DNA from: Chondrosia reniformis
Lineage: Eukaryota; Porifera; Demospongiae; Chondrillida; Chondrillidae
Assembly (NCBI GenBank): GCA_947172415.1
Contig: OX359197.1
Coordinates: 1,116,001-1,180,000, forward strand
Length of the DNA stretch: 64,000 bases
Reading direction: 5' to 3'
Numbering within the stretch: the stretch's first letter is position 1; each line of letters opens with the position of its first letter. Shown here one piece after another: positions 11,721 to 24,200 of the stretch. A program made the translations under genes and the position numbers. The notes under the pieces were generated by a model. The model saw nothing but the letters and a program-made list of their open reading frames with translations. It was not told the origin of the DNA and did no database searches.

Positions 11721-12463
11721 CCTAAACATTTCACTCTCCTCAAGTACTGAAGGTATATCTTCTGATATTCTCCTACTGACCATGTAGAGAACTTACGTAT
11801 ATATATAGCATGTTTGAGTAACTATGTAACGCAAATAAAATATATAATATGTGTTTGTATTTTAAGTCACTTAGATTTTAATAAAAACAAGACATAGTAC
11901 CCAGGAGTATACTCGTTAACCAGGTTATCTTTGTATACTTTAATTGTTTATATAACAAGCTGCATAGGAATATTGATTGATTATAATATCTACGCAATAT
12001 TTGGGTAACTATATACTTTCAATTTTATAAAATGGAAATGTTATGGTATTTTATAGTAATTGTTTATAATATAGTAAAGTGAAAAGGAAATAATTATATA
12101 CACTACCAGTGACCATGCTCATATATATATGTAACACAATGCAGGCCAATTAACTCTAGACTTATTATATTATACACATGTACATTTAATCTCTTGGCTT
12201 CAAGCAATTAAATTAAATACATATTGTTTATAAACTTGGCATTCTTGATAAATATAATCCATGATCAAAATGGTGCATTTATAATACATACACACACCTA
12301 ATGCATGTATTTTTGGTAGTCAAACTGCATGACTGTGCTCTCTAAGTATACATATATAAGTAAGATGGAATGAAAAATGGCCTCCCTACACGTATAATAT
12401 TAATTCAATTGCTGTGATTGTATATTTCTATTCGAATATGTTAATGTAATCCAGCAGTGGCTT
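11721..12463. other. Duplicated spacer in the 7TM-like array
   Basis: No gene. Bases 11880-12440 are clearly related to 15345-15840: both have the CCAGGAGTATACTCGTTAAC word followed by the same order of short blocks. The spacer was therefore copied together with a gene during array growth. Confidence 0.65.
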
Positions 12464-14373
12464 TCACTGATTCTTCTCTTCAGTGCTTTCTTTGCTGTTG
12501 AGTATGCTTGCATTGTGAAGTGTTGTCACTCCTTTCAGACAGGCCCTCTTTAGAATATAGCCAATGACCCCAATGATGACTGGAATAGCTATAATCATAA
12601 GTAAGCAAATTCCTCTCAAGTAGCTCGATGAAATTGATACTGGCTGAAATTCCTCCCTATAGCTAGCACTGCACTCATATATACAGGACAAAATTTGGTC
12701 CGGAAGATAACTGAGGAGATATATTTACTCCGATTTGTATAATAAAATGAAATTTTAGTTTATTTGTTTAATTGGCTTTTAATTGTATGTATACATACCT
12801 ATATAATAGTCCTTCGTACTATTAAAAATATTATGTTTTCTTTAGTTCTATTATTATGTAATGAAATTTTTAAATTTGATTGGAAGAATTTAAATTGTCA
12901 TATACATCCATATGTCTTTGATTATATAGGTACATATAAATAAAATATTGATTTATGTTTAAAAGAATGTGAGATGAAACTGAGGTAGTATGACTAGTAT
13001 ATAGAATTACTGCATGAGGTGTCAAATCAATGCGTATTACCTATATACGCATACGTATGAATTTGTGAATGCATTTGAAATTCAAATCAATGCATGGCAT
13101 ATAGATTGCCGATGTGGATAAACCTCACAATCTTGTACTATTTCGACATACGCATTCTATTTGCAATACACGATGTCCCAGTTATGTATAGTTTCATATT
13201 TCATACTGAAGCTAAATATTGATTGATGAAATGGAATGTTATGATGTTTACTCAATGTTTGGATGATTTATATACACATAATTGTATTAAAATGGCAATT
13301 TTAGAAACTATTAATATAATAAGAAAATCAATCCAGTGATTATTATATAATAAACAACATAACCTTTGTATAGGTAGGTATATGCAGGTTTGTGCTCTCT
13401 TCCAATAAAAAGTATTGTACGTGAAAGAGCATGCTTATATTTAGGATGTAGGTTTAGCTGAGTTCACAGGTGATTAACTCTATATTATGGATCAGTAATC
13501 AACAATATTAAAGAATTTAATCAGCAATTATGTGGTCATAAAATTACGACAGCTATATAAGTAGTAAATTAAAGATTAAATGAGTTGAGGTTTGAAACAT
13601 GCATATATATGCATGATGAGTTGGCATATACGTATAGATACATTATTCCATCAATTAGTTACGTATATAGGATTCAATTCATTTTTATTGTATCAAATCA
13701 TTTGTTAAATCATATGTCAACTAGTTTCTTATATGTATACAGTATATACATAATTGTTGTGTCAAGTAGTTTAAATGGCTTTATACAGTACAAGTTACAA
13801 TAATTATATATATATATATGTATGTATGTATATTATTTAATTATATTATTTATTTATTTATATATTTATTTATATTAGATTACCTCAGTGTATTGTAACT
13901 TGCACTGTATATATATGGTATATCATTTATATTATGGCTTACTGTAGCTGTATGTGGTTTGTTGAAGAAAAGGTTTCAATGTATCATTACAAGGCTTTGG
14001 AATGTACAATACAACCAGTGGAGACTTCCAAGTTATATTGGCTTGTAGTGTATAGAGAGCCATCATGTTGAAGACTGCCAGATCCATTAACAGGAATATT
14101 GGAGTATCAACCCAAATCCATTTCTCATCTGGACATTCTGGATCATCTAGTGGAAGTATTATTTGTCAGTCAGACACGATACTGTACCTCTACAAAGAGT
14201 GGTACTCTCTCATTGGGATATCGATCTGTAGAAAGCATTGGTAAGGTTGTAAAGGTGCTATGGTTACTGAAGACTGCTTGTGTAAATTCTGTAAAGTCAG
14301 AAGAACATCCTTCTTCACATTGTACTATTGCAATAGCGTAAAGGACAAGACTCCCTACCATGTAGACCTGCAT
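12464..14373 (-). pseudogene. 7TM-like family copy 3, pseudogene
   Basis: Exon 1 spans 14373-13943 (an upstream in-frame ATG lies at 14436). It has lost about ten bases near 14155-14160, which breaks the frame after VEVQYRV, and has four extra bases near its donor. Exon 2 (12734-12464) keeps only its ends: the first membrane span is fused directly to the last, so about 670 bp covering spans 1-7 are deleted. The intron acceptor reads AA where copy 2 has AG (12735-12738 region). It therefore has several independent lesions. Its intron (12735-13942) is closely related to that of copy 2 (10093-11291), showing that copies 2 and 3 came from one duplication. Confidence 0.85.
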
Positions 14374-15862
14374 CCTAAACATTTCACTCTCCTCAAGTAC
14401 TGAAGGTATATCTTCTGATATTCCCCTACTGACCATGTAGAGAACTTATGTATATATAGCATGTTTGAGTAACAATGTAACGCAAACAAAATATATATGT
14501 GTGTGTATTTTAAGTCACTTAGATTTTAATAAAAACATTACAGGTACAACATGATCTGTCTACTGAATCTTGATTCAATTTTTTATTCAGATTTAAATTG
14601 AAACTTCCTACGTATACTTCCTTTTGAAATGTTAAAAGACTTTAGATTCAATTCATCAGGTATTATATTTGGCTTATATTACTATAAATATCTGGTCTAT
14701 TTTGCTACAATAAGTTTGTCCATTCTTGTTTTCGATAGTGGCTCGAACCACTGGTTCTAGCACAGTCTGATCTAAATTAACTAATACCTTAAAGTATGTA
14801 ATTCAACGTTAACTGCACTCATGCAGGACAAACTTTGAGCTGGAAGATAACTGAGGAGATATGTTCATACTCTGAGCTGTATAGACTGTAGAATGACATT
14901 AAGTTGAATTTTGTGTATATCTATACACATTGAAAGTATATGGTAGCACTCTATAAGTAGGGATGGTTGAAATAAAATATATACATTTCAGTTATTCACA
15001 CACTGCATATTTAGAATTAAAACTTGATCTATGTACACCTAGATTGAAATAAATTAGAAGTATAAATCAGTTTACTAGAGTTGAATGCTCTACATATTCT
15101 ATTTCAATTTTGCCATGTTATTAATTGAAACATGTTCGTTTAACTATCAATTTAACCTACAAGTTAGTAATATTATGGAAATGAAGAACCAAAAGTGCTA
15201 ATTTTTCCATTTTGAAATATTTGTGTTGGACTATACATGTAAGGATTACTTTTAACCATATATGGAACTGTATAATTTTTATATAAAGACTTATACGTAG
15301 TAGTACTATTGTTTAACAAGAACTACATACTGATAATGAGAACTAAAAGGCATAGAACCCAGGAGTATACTCGTTAACCAGTTTATCTTAAATGTTTATA
15401 TAAGAAGCTGCATAGGAATACTCAATATTTGGGTAACTATATACTTTCAATTTTATAAAATGAAAATGTTATGGCATTTTATAGAAATTGTTTATAATTA
15501 AAGTGAAAAAGAAATATATACACTACCAGTGACCATACTCATATATGTAACACAATGCAGGCCACTTAACTCTGGACTTATTATACTATATACATGTACA
15601 TTTAATCTCTTGGCTTGTAAGCAATTAAATTAAATACACATTGTTTATAAACTTGGTCTTCTTTATAAATATAACTCAATGGTGCATTTATAATACATAC
15701 ACACACCTAATGCGGTAGTCAAACTGCATGACTCTGCTCTCTAAGTATACGTATATAAGTAAGATGGAATGAAAAATGGCCTCCCTACACGTATAATATT
15801 CATTCAATTGCTGTGATTATATATTTCTATTCTAATATGTTAATGTAATCCAGCAGTGGCTT
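14374..15862. other. Spacer with a solo exon fragment
   Basis: Mostly unique AT-rich sequence. Bases 14811-14880 (minus strand) are a lone remnant of the 7TM-like exon 2 start, reading NISPQLSSSSKFVLHEC in translation. This points to a sixth, almost erased copy. Bases 15345-15840 repeat 11880-12440. Confidence 0.6.
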
Positions 15863-17824
15863 TCACTGATTCTTCTCTTCAGTGCTTTCTTTGCTGTTGA
15901 GTATGCTTGCATTGTGAAGTGTTGTCACTCCTTTCAGACAGGCCCTCTTTAGAATATAGCCAATGACACCAATGATGACTGGAATAGCAAGTATCTTCCC
16001 TATAACAACGATATTTTCTTGTCGTGATGTTGTGTGAATGCTGTTTGTAATGATGGTAGCTTCCAAGATGATGAAAAGCAATGTTAGGATGAAGCATGAT
16101 GTTGCAAGGCATTTACAGAATCTAACTTTTTTAGGTCTGCAGCAAGAGTAATGGTGGATAGAACTGAAAATGTGGACAAAGAAAGCTACACTAAATATTC
16201 CAACCATTAAATTAGTCAGAGTTGCAAGTGGAGCAACAAAAACCCCAAGTATTATAAATATTCCATGAAGACAACAGATTTGTAAAGTAATGTTAATGTT
16301 CCAGAGCATTATACTTTGAATAAAATAGCGAGCCCATTTCTTCTTGAAACAGCAAATAACTTTCCCAATGTTATAGTATAGATTTGGTATGTCAAAGGTC
16401 ACTTTAGTAGCAAGAAACACTGAAGGACCAATGTTAGCTGCGAAAACAGACACTATTGTAATAATAAAGCCAGCAAAAAATTCATTTAAAGGCCTTTGCC
16501 AAAGCAATACTGCAGCATACACATCCGCCATTGCCACAACAATGTTTAGAAGCACAGAACATTCTATAATTCCCCACCAAATGCTGTAACCAACTGATCC
16601 CCTTTTCAGGGTAGCAATATTTCTAGGAAAGAAAGCTAGTACAGATATGGTGACTGATATGATAATCATAAATAAGCAAATTCCTCCCATTAATCTCAAA
16701 TGGCTCAATAAAACTGATACCGGCTTAAATATCTTCTTTTTACTGCACTCATACAGGACAAAGTTAGGTCTTGAGGACAACTGAGGAGATATCTTTAGAC
16801 CAAGCTGTGTATATAGAAGTGAAATATAAAGGTATCATATTGTGCATAAATATAGTGTGTATATATGTATATTGCTGCAAAATTTAATACTTTGTCGTGA
16901 TCCATTTTAATAATGAAACGATCAATCAATCAGTCAATTCATATATATGTATATGCAGAGTACTGTTTATATAATATATACAGTAGTTAAATTATGTAAA
17001 ATGCATAAGAGTACCAGTATATATAATCTACGTATGTAAGATGTTAATCATGAAACATTAGTAAAATGTAGATAGATAGTCTACAGGAGATAGAGTGATT
17101 GATAAAGAGTGTTTTAAAGGGGAATGCCAAAGAAGAAGACCACAGAACAGACCCACATGTATGCAGATGGATATATATATAGACAACTTGACTATTATAA
17201 TTCATTTCATATAGCTATTAACGTAGTTGTGATGGCAGAACGGCTTCCTGAAAAGGAGATAAATTCCCTGTTGGATTGATTGAATAATTGGTTGATGCAC
17301 AGCGTTCAATTATATATAGACAGTATACAATGTCATTGACACATTGAAACTATATACAGATAAGTTAAACATGCATCTCTATAATATGGCCAACTTACTA
17401 TAGCTGTGGTTTGCCCTAGAAAAGGTACCAGTGAGTCATTGCAAGGCTTTGGAATGTACAGTACAACCAGTGGAGATTTCCAAACTAAATTGTAGTGCAG
17501 TGTATATAGAGCCATCATGTTGAAGAAGCCTGGATCCATTAACAAGAATATCGGAGAATCAACCCAAATCCATTTCTCATCTGGACATTCTGGATCATAT
17601 AGTAGAGTGTACTCTGTATTATTTATCAGTCGGACACGATACTGTACCTCTACAGAGAGTGGTACTCTCCTGTTGGGCTCGTAGAAAGCATTGGTGAGGT
17701 TATATAGGTTGCTATGGTTACTGAAGACTGCATTGGAAAATTCCGTAAAGTCAGAAGTACATCCTTCTTCACATTTTACTATCACAGTAGAAAAAAGAAG
17801 AGTTGCTGCTATGTAGATCTGCAT
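15863..17824 (-). CDS. 7TM-like family copy 4, intact but tail-less
   Basis: Same family and two-exon structure: exon 1 is 17824-17399 (142 codons) and exon 2 is 16804-15863 (313 codons plus stop), joined in phase 0; 455 residues. The start follows the conserved signal peptide MQIYIAATLLFSTVIVKC; an in-frame ATG at 17848 would add eight residues. The ectodomain has PECPDEKWIWVDSPIFLL and N-glycosylation sites, followed by about seven membrane spans. The protein stops after STEEKNQ, where copies 1, 2 and 5 continue for about ten more residues including the dileucine motif EQKPLL. The stop is a TGA in place of a glutamine codon and is shared with pseudogene copy 3, so it predates their separation. 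Function unknown. Confidence 0.72.
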
Positions 17825-18273
17825 AGCACAGATTTCTATCTTCTCCAAACTTGTAATAGTTTTATTTAGCCTCTTTGGAATTATAATACTGACAACTTCG
17901 TAATATATACATTGTTGGAAAATTGCTTTTATACCAGCATTTTAGTTGATTCAGAAATATGATTAAGTAATGAAGTGTGTTATTGTAAGAACGTATTAAT
18001 CTGAAAATTTAAGAGACGGTTATAAATTCACCCATTTACTTTAGTGTTATTCTATATATATAGGGTATGTATTTATAGGTTTGACTAATTAGTTAAATAT
18101 TACTTTGATGTATTCTATTAATGATAAGCATAATATGTCTACCATGTATGGATGCAGCGCGCATCAGTCATATATAGCAAAGCAATACTCATGTACTGAT
18201 TATGATATAATGTACCAAATGAACAAGGATTGGGCAATCATAGGGTATTTTTGCGTCATAGCCTTTGTAAACA
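17825..18273. promoter_or_regulatory. Divergent spacer, 7TM-like copy 4 and ATG13
   Basis: About 450 bases separate the minus-strand copy 4 start from the plus-strand ATG13 start, so both promoters should lie here. No specific element was recognised. Confidence 0.45.
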
Positions 18274-21200
18274 ATGTCAGGAGAACGGCGTGAATTCGAA
18301 AAGTACCTTAAATTTTTCGTTTTAAAAGTAAGTAGTGTATATTTGTTTACTTTTATAGGACGATTAACCGTGAATCCTCTCTGTGTAGTCTCTACAAGTA
18401 ATAGTACAGAGTAGAAAAGGAGAGAAATTGAGAACGTCGTCAAGAAGTGCTTCAGTTGATTGGGTTAGTGTGCGTCTACGCTTAATTAACATGGAAATGG
18501 ACTATAATAAGGCAATTAACGTTATAAATGTGCTTTATAATTTTGTTTGAAAACAATCATTGCCTATATCCACCAACTACAACCTTGATATGAAGATATA
18601 GTCCTATATCCACCAACTACAACCTTTATATGAAGATATAGTCCTATATCCACCAACTACAACCTTTATATGAAGATATAGTCCTATATCCACCAACTAC
18701 AACCTTTATATGAAGATATAGTCCTATATCCACCAACTACAACCTTTATATGAAGATATAGTCCTATATCCACCAACTACAACCTTTATATGAAGATATA
18801 GTCCTATATCCACCAACTACAACCTTTATATGAAGATATAGTCCTATATCCACCAACTACAACCTTTCGTTACGTTCAGGATGTTGTTTCACTTGAACTC
18901 TAAATCAATCCACTCTAGTTTAGCTTAGATCTTCCTGACGATAAGTCTGTTTTGAGTGAACTGAAAAAAGCAAGCCAAAGTCGTATTCCCCAGCACAGAG
19001 CTCCAATTTGTGTTGAAATCTCTTTGAAGTCCGAGGTACATGTACATACATTATACATGCATACATATATACCTATAGACTTTTTACAAAGTATGCATAG
19101 CATGTAGGAATATGGTGTATTAGATTTTTAATATTTTAAGTTAAAAAATTTAAGATCCGAACCCCGATCATCACTAGACCCTGGATTGTACCCCACTCAC
19201 TCATGTCTCTTGAGGAGTGCAGTGAACTATTGGTAGCAAAGAGAAGACTCTGTTTCTCATTAAGTAAACCTTGGTTCTGTCAAACTCATTGTATATGAGA
19301 TACCATTTACATGTATTTCTAAATACACCCCGTTGCTGGGGTAACCAAGGCAAATTATATTCCACAACTGTTGTATAACTATAATAAGAGGCACTTTGGC
19401 CTCTTATTATAGTTATACAGTGCGATATCCCACCGATAAATCAGTTAATGCCGAAAAGCCTAGGGGCGGAATGTATAACTATACAAATACATATGTACAA
19501 AGTTTGCCAATACATGTCAATTTAGTGTTAACTCTATATTAACCATGTTTAAATTCTAATAGTTCATTTCTGTCTTTATAGAATGACTCCATAATTGTGG
19601 AATTATGGACCATTTCGATTGATTCCAGGTAATTATATATACGTATAATATTTACACAGTTCTATGTACTTGAAAGTTTCTGAATGTAAATGCATTTTAA
19701 ATTTAGTTTTGACTTTCTTAAAGATGTTTTGTCCTCAGCAAGGATAGTAATTAGATTTCAAAGTGCTCAGGTATGGTATGTATTACCGGTTAATGACTGC
19801 AATGATTCTCATTTTCATGATACTGTTGTCATTTCTTTACATACGCTCTTTTACTAATTTCACAGTACAACGGATCCTTCAGCTAAGGCCACCTCTGTTG
19901 TTTATCCAAGAATGACTTTAATGATCAAATCTCTACTGACTGTCAGTAGATTACTTCCTGCCTACAAGTTGTCACGGCAACCAGATGAAGAGTGGACTAT
20001 ATGTTACAGGTATGTAGAAGTGACTTCAGCTAGGCAGTGCATTTTCTCACGTTTGTGATCATGATCATGGTTTAATCTGAAATTTAATAAAATTTGTCAT
20101 TTAAAGATGGCTGCCATGTTTTTATCTACTTTGCTGATAAAATTGGAACTTGAAGAGTTGTATATTATATATTGAAATGATTATTTGTTGTGTTCATAAT
20201 GGTTCTTGAAATAGTTGAGCATCAGCAACATGAGTATTTTCAGAAATTGAAGGTTTTGTCCCAAGGATCTTCATCAGCAATTTTAATGAATTTTGTCTGA
20301 TCGCTAATGAAAGATGGCCGACCTTAAAGCATTTCTTTGTATATAATTGGTTAATACTTGCTCAGCCATAATCATGAGAATCAATTTAGAAACTTAGCTA
20401 TCATTTGTATGCTGCCATATTCACAATAACTGATATTAATGTGTATATATTACATTATTATTATTATTTTTATTATTATTATTATCATAAAATTTAAATT
20501 TACAATTATTATTATTATTATTATTAATTTATTGTACATACTACATAATGCATCCACTATATATGAAAATGCTATAATCAATTTATTTGACTATATACCA
20601 AAAATTTTGTAGAGTGTTCACTGGTTTTGATTCCAAAGCTGAGAAAGTGGATCTTGGTCCCAATCCAACCCAGGTAGATGTATCTTATGGAATCACTCCT
20701 TTTGGAAAATTACAACTAGAAGTAACATACAGAAGGAGTGTGGATCTATTTGATGGGTAAAACCCTGTACAGTGTTACTGTAATTGTATTTAGTCACATT
20801 TGTTTGTGAGCATTTTGCCTAATATCCTCTCAATGCAAAGCCTCTGTCTTACCTATATCTTTCATCCATATTTGCATTTAAATTTCAGTTCTGAAATTTA
20901 ACTGATGCTATAACTACGTATTACTGCAAAGTTAAATGACGTGTAAAGATGATTTGAAATCTCGATATATGTATATGATTGAACAAGTATCTTTTGAAAG
21001 GATCATCTTTCAACTTTTAGAGTGTTTAAAGATGCAGTTTTGTTGTCTCTCTTAAACTTCTGACATTCAAGAGAGACGCAGTTGAAGAAATCCTAATTCT
21101 ATTAGCTATATTCCTCCTTCTCTTTAAGCTCATGGCTCATATATAAATGATTCATATTTTCTGCAATATATTTTGTGAATCTTTATTTCAAACACTATAG

Positions 21201-24200
21201 TGAAAATATGTTCACACAATTCTAATATATCAAAAATGGTGATGCTTAAGGTATTGGTTGCTGATTAATACAAATAATTAAATGTTAATGTAATCCAGTA
21301 GTGGTTTCTGCTCATTCTTCTCTTCAGTGCTTTCTTTGCTGTTGAGTATGCTTGCATTGTGAAGTGTTGTCACTCCTTTCAGGCAGGCCCTCTTTAGAAT
21401 ATAGCCAATGACCCCAATGATGACTGGAATAGCAAGTATCTTCCCTATAACAACGATATTTTCTTGTCGTGATGTTGTGTGAATGCTGTTTGTAATGATG
21501 GTAGCTTCCAAGATGATGAAAAGCAATGTTAGGATGAAGCATGATGTTGCAAGGCATTCACATAATCTAACTTTTTTAGGTCTGCAGCAAGAGTAATGGT
21601 GGATAGAACTGAAAATATGGACAAAGAAAGCTGTACTAAATATTCCAACCATTAAATTAATCAGAGTTGCCAGTGGATCCACTAACATCGCAAGTATTAT
21701 GAATATTCCATGAAGACAGCAGATTTGTAAAGTAATGTTAATGTTCCAGAGCACTAGACTTTGAATAAAATAGCGAGCCCATTTCTTCTTGAAACAGCAA
21801 ATAACTTTCCCAATGTTGTAGTATAGGTTTGGTATGTCAAAGGTCACTTTAGTAGCAAGAAACACTGAAGGACCAATGTTAGCCATGAGAATGTACACCA
21901 TTCCAAAGACAATACAAGTAAAATTATTGTTTATAGGCCTTTTCCAAAGCAATACTACAGAATGTATATCTGCCATTGCCACAACAATGTTTAGAAGCAC
22001 AGAACATTCTATAATTCCCCACCAAACGCTGTAACCAACCGATCCCCTTTTCAGGATAGCAATATTTCTAGGAAAGAAAGCTAGTACAGATATGGTCACT
22101 GAAATGCTAATCATAAATAAGCAGATGTCTCCAATTACTCTCAAGTATCTTGTTGAAATATGGACTGGCCAAATGGGGCCCTTTTCCCCACATTCATGTA
22201 AGACAAAGTCTGGACTTCTTGACAATTGAGGAGAAATATTTACACCAAGCTGTAGAAAGTGAAATAGGAAATTTAATGTACATATGATTTTATAGTGTAG
22301 CGTGTTTATAATCATTATTGAATGTTAATTCTAGAAGTTGGTTATAAGTTATAATGTACCTAACTATCAATATATCTGTAGGGACAAATGAATGTTATAC
22401 AAACAATTTGTAGATCACTAGATCGAAATTTAAAATGTAACTTGTGTCTATAGAGCCAGACTAGATTTTGGTTTTTATGGTCGAGGGTTTACTGTAAAAA
22501 TAATCACTGGGAGATATTATACCTGACCAACCAAGTCACTGAAGTATGATCTTGTTGAGAGACTAAAGTCCTATTAAATGGCAACCATGATAGTGTATAC
22601 AAACGTATATGCAGTTTGTCCTATAGTAGTATCTGTTGTCACTATGAGAACATTCATGCATCTTCACTTACTGTTGTCGTTATATGCTGAAGGAACAGTT
22701 CTATTGAATGGTTACAGGGCTTAGGTATGTATAATACCACTACTGGTGATTTCCAAATCAGACGGTAGTGCAATGTGTAGAGAGTCATCATGTTGAAGAC
22801 TGCTGGATTCACTAACAAGAATATCGGAGTATCAACCCAAATCCACTTCTCATCTGGACATTCTGGATTATATAGTGGAACATAATCTGTATTATTTGCC
22901 AGTCGGACACGATACTGTACCTCTACAGAGAGTGGTTCTCTCTCATTGGGTTTGTAGAAAGCATTGGTGAGGTTGTACAGGTTGCTATGGTTACTGAAGA
23001 CTGCATTGGCAAATTCTATAAAATCTGAAGTACAAACTTCTTCACCATTTGCTAGCACAATTGAATGGAGGACAAGACTCAGTGCTACGTAGACCCACAT
23101 CCTAAGTGTATCTACGTATACTTCGGTTTTCTAAAAAACTGAATTTTGTATCGTCTTAAATATATGCCATTATATTACTTTTATCTCTAAAAGGATATGT
23201 CTAATGTATTTTGTGTCCATTGGAAATGTATTAAACTGAAAAGTAGTAATGGTAGAGGTGGTGATAGTGGTGGAAGTGTTAGGAGTAGGAGGTGGAGGAG
23301 GTGGTGGTAGGAGTATGAGTAGTATATAGTAATACACTTAGTATTTAAGGAATTTCTTTGAATTTATTTATGTCTCATGCACTCTATAGGCCAAATCAGG
23401 TAGGTGCAGCCAATACATTTACTAGACAGTACAGCTCCCAGTACGGTAGCTTAGCAAGGTACGTAAGTATAACGAATGAGGTAGTGCATACGTACATACA
23501 CTTGTGTGATATTGCAATGACTTGTATGGATTCTTTTTCTGAAGCTTATTAAGTGATGCCAATTAGAGGCTACATATGTAGCTCATTTATTCTGTATATT
23601 AAGTATTCGTGCATGGTGGAACTGAAATTATAGCCATGTTTTACTTGCTTAAAATCTGTTCTTCTTCATGCATACAATACAGTCATTACACCATTTTCAT
23701 ACATGCTACGCTTACTCTGTAAAAGCCTATATAAACCTAGAGAAAGATTTGGATGAAGATACAGGAGTCTTTTTTTTCTTTTCTTTTCTTTCTTTTTTCC
23801 TTCTTCACTCCGCTTGTCCATGTCATGTCATGCTGCAGAAAGCAATTAAGATTTGTAGCTCAATTATGTGATAGGAAGAACATGAAAGCAATTAAGATCC
23901 CATACAAATAAGTGTTGGTGTTTGAATGTCTTCCTTTATAGTGGTCAGATGAGTTTAAGTAATGCAGGACAAGTTCCATTTTCAGGGCAAGGAATGCCGA
24001 ATGATGTAAGTTTCACTTGTGATTCCTTTAGTATGTATGCCTTTGACATCATTTAATAACTAGATGTCAATTTGTAGCTCTCTCTTTTCGCCTTAACAGG
24101 TAGACTTTCAATCACTAAAAGTTCAGCAGTTTTCTCGTGTTCTGGAGTACGATAGGCAGTCATCTCTTCTACCATCCCTCACTCCTGATGTACGTGTGTG

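Noticed and set aside
18562-18867. Regular 40-bp repetition suggesting a CRISPR-like array
   Set aside because: The unit is repeated whole with no variable spacers, in an animal intron. It is an ordinary minisatellite.
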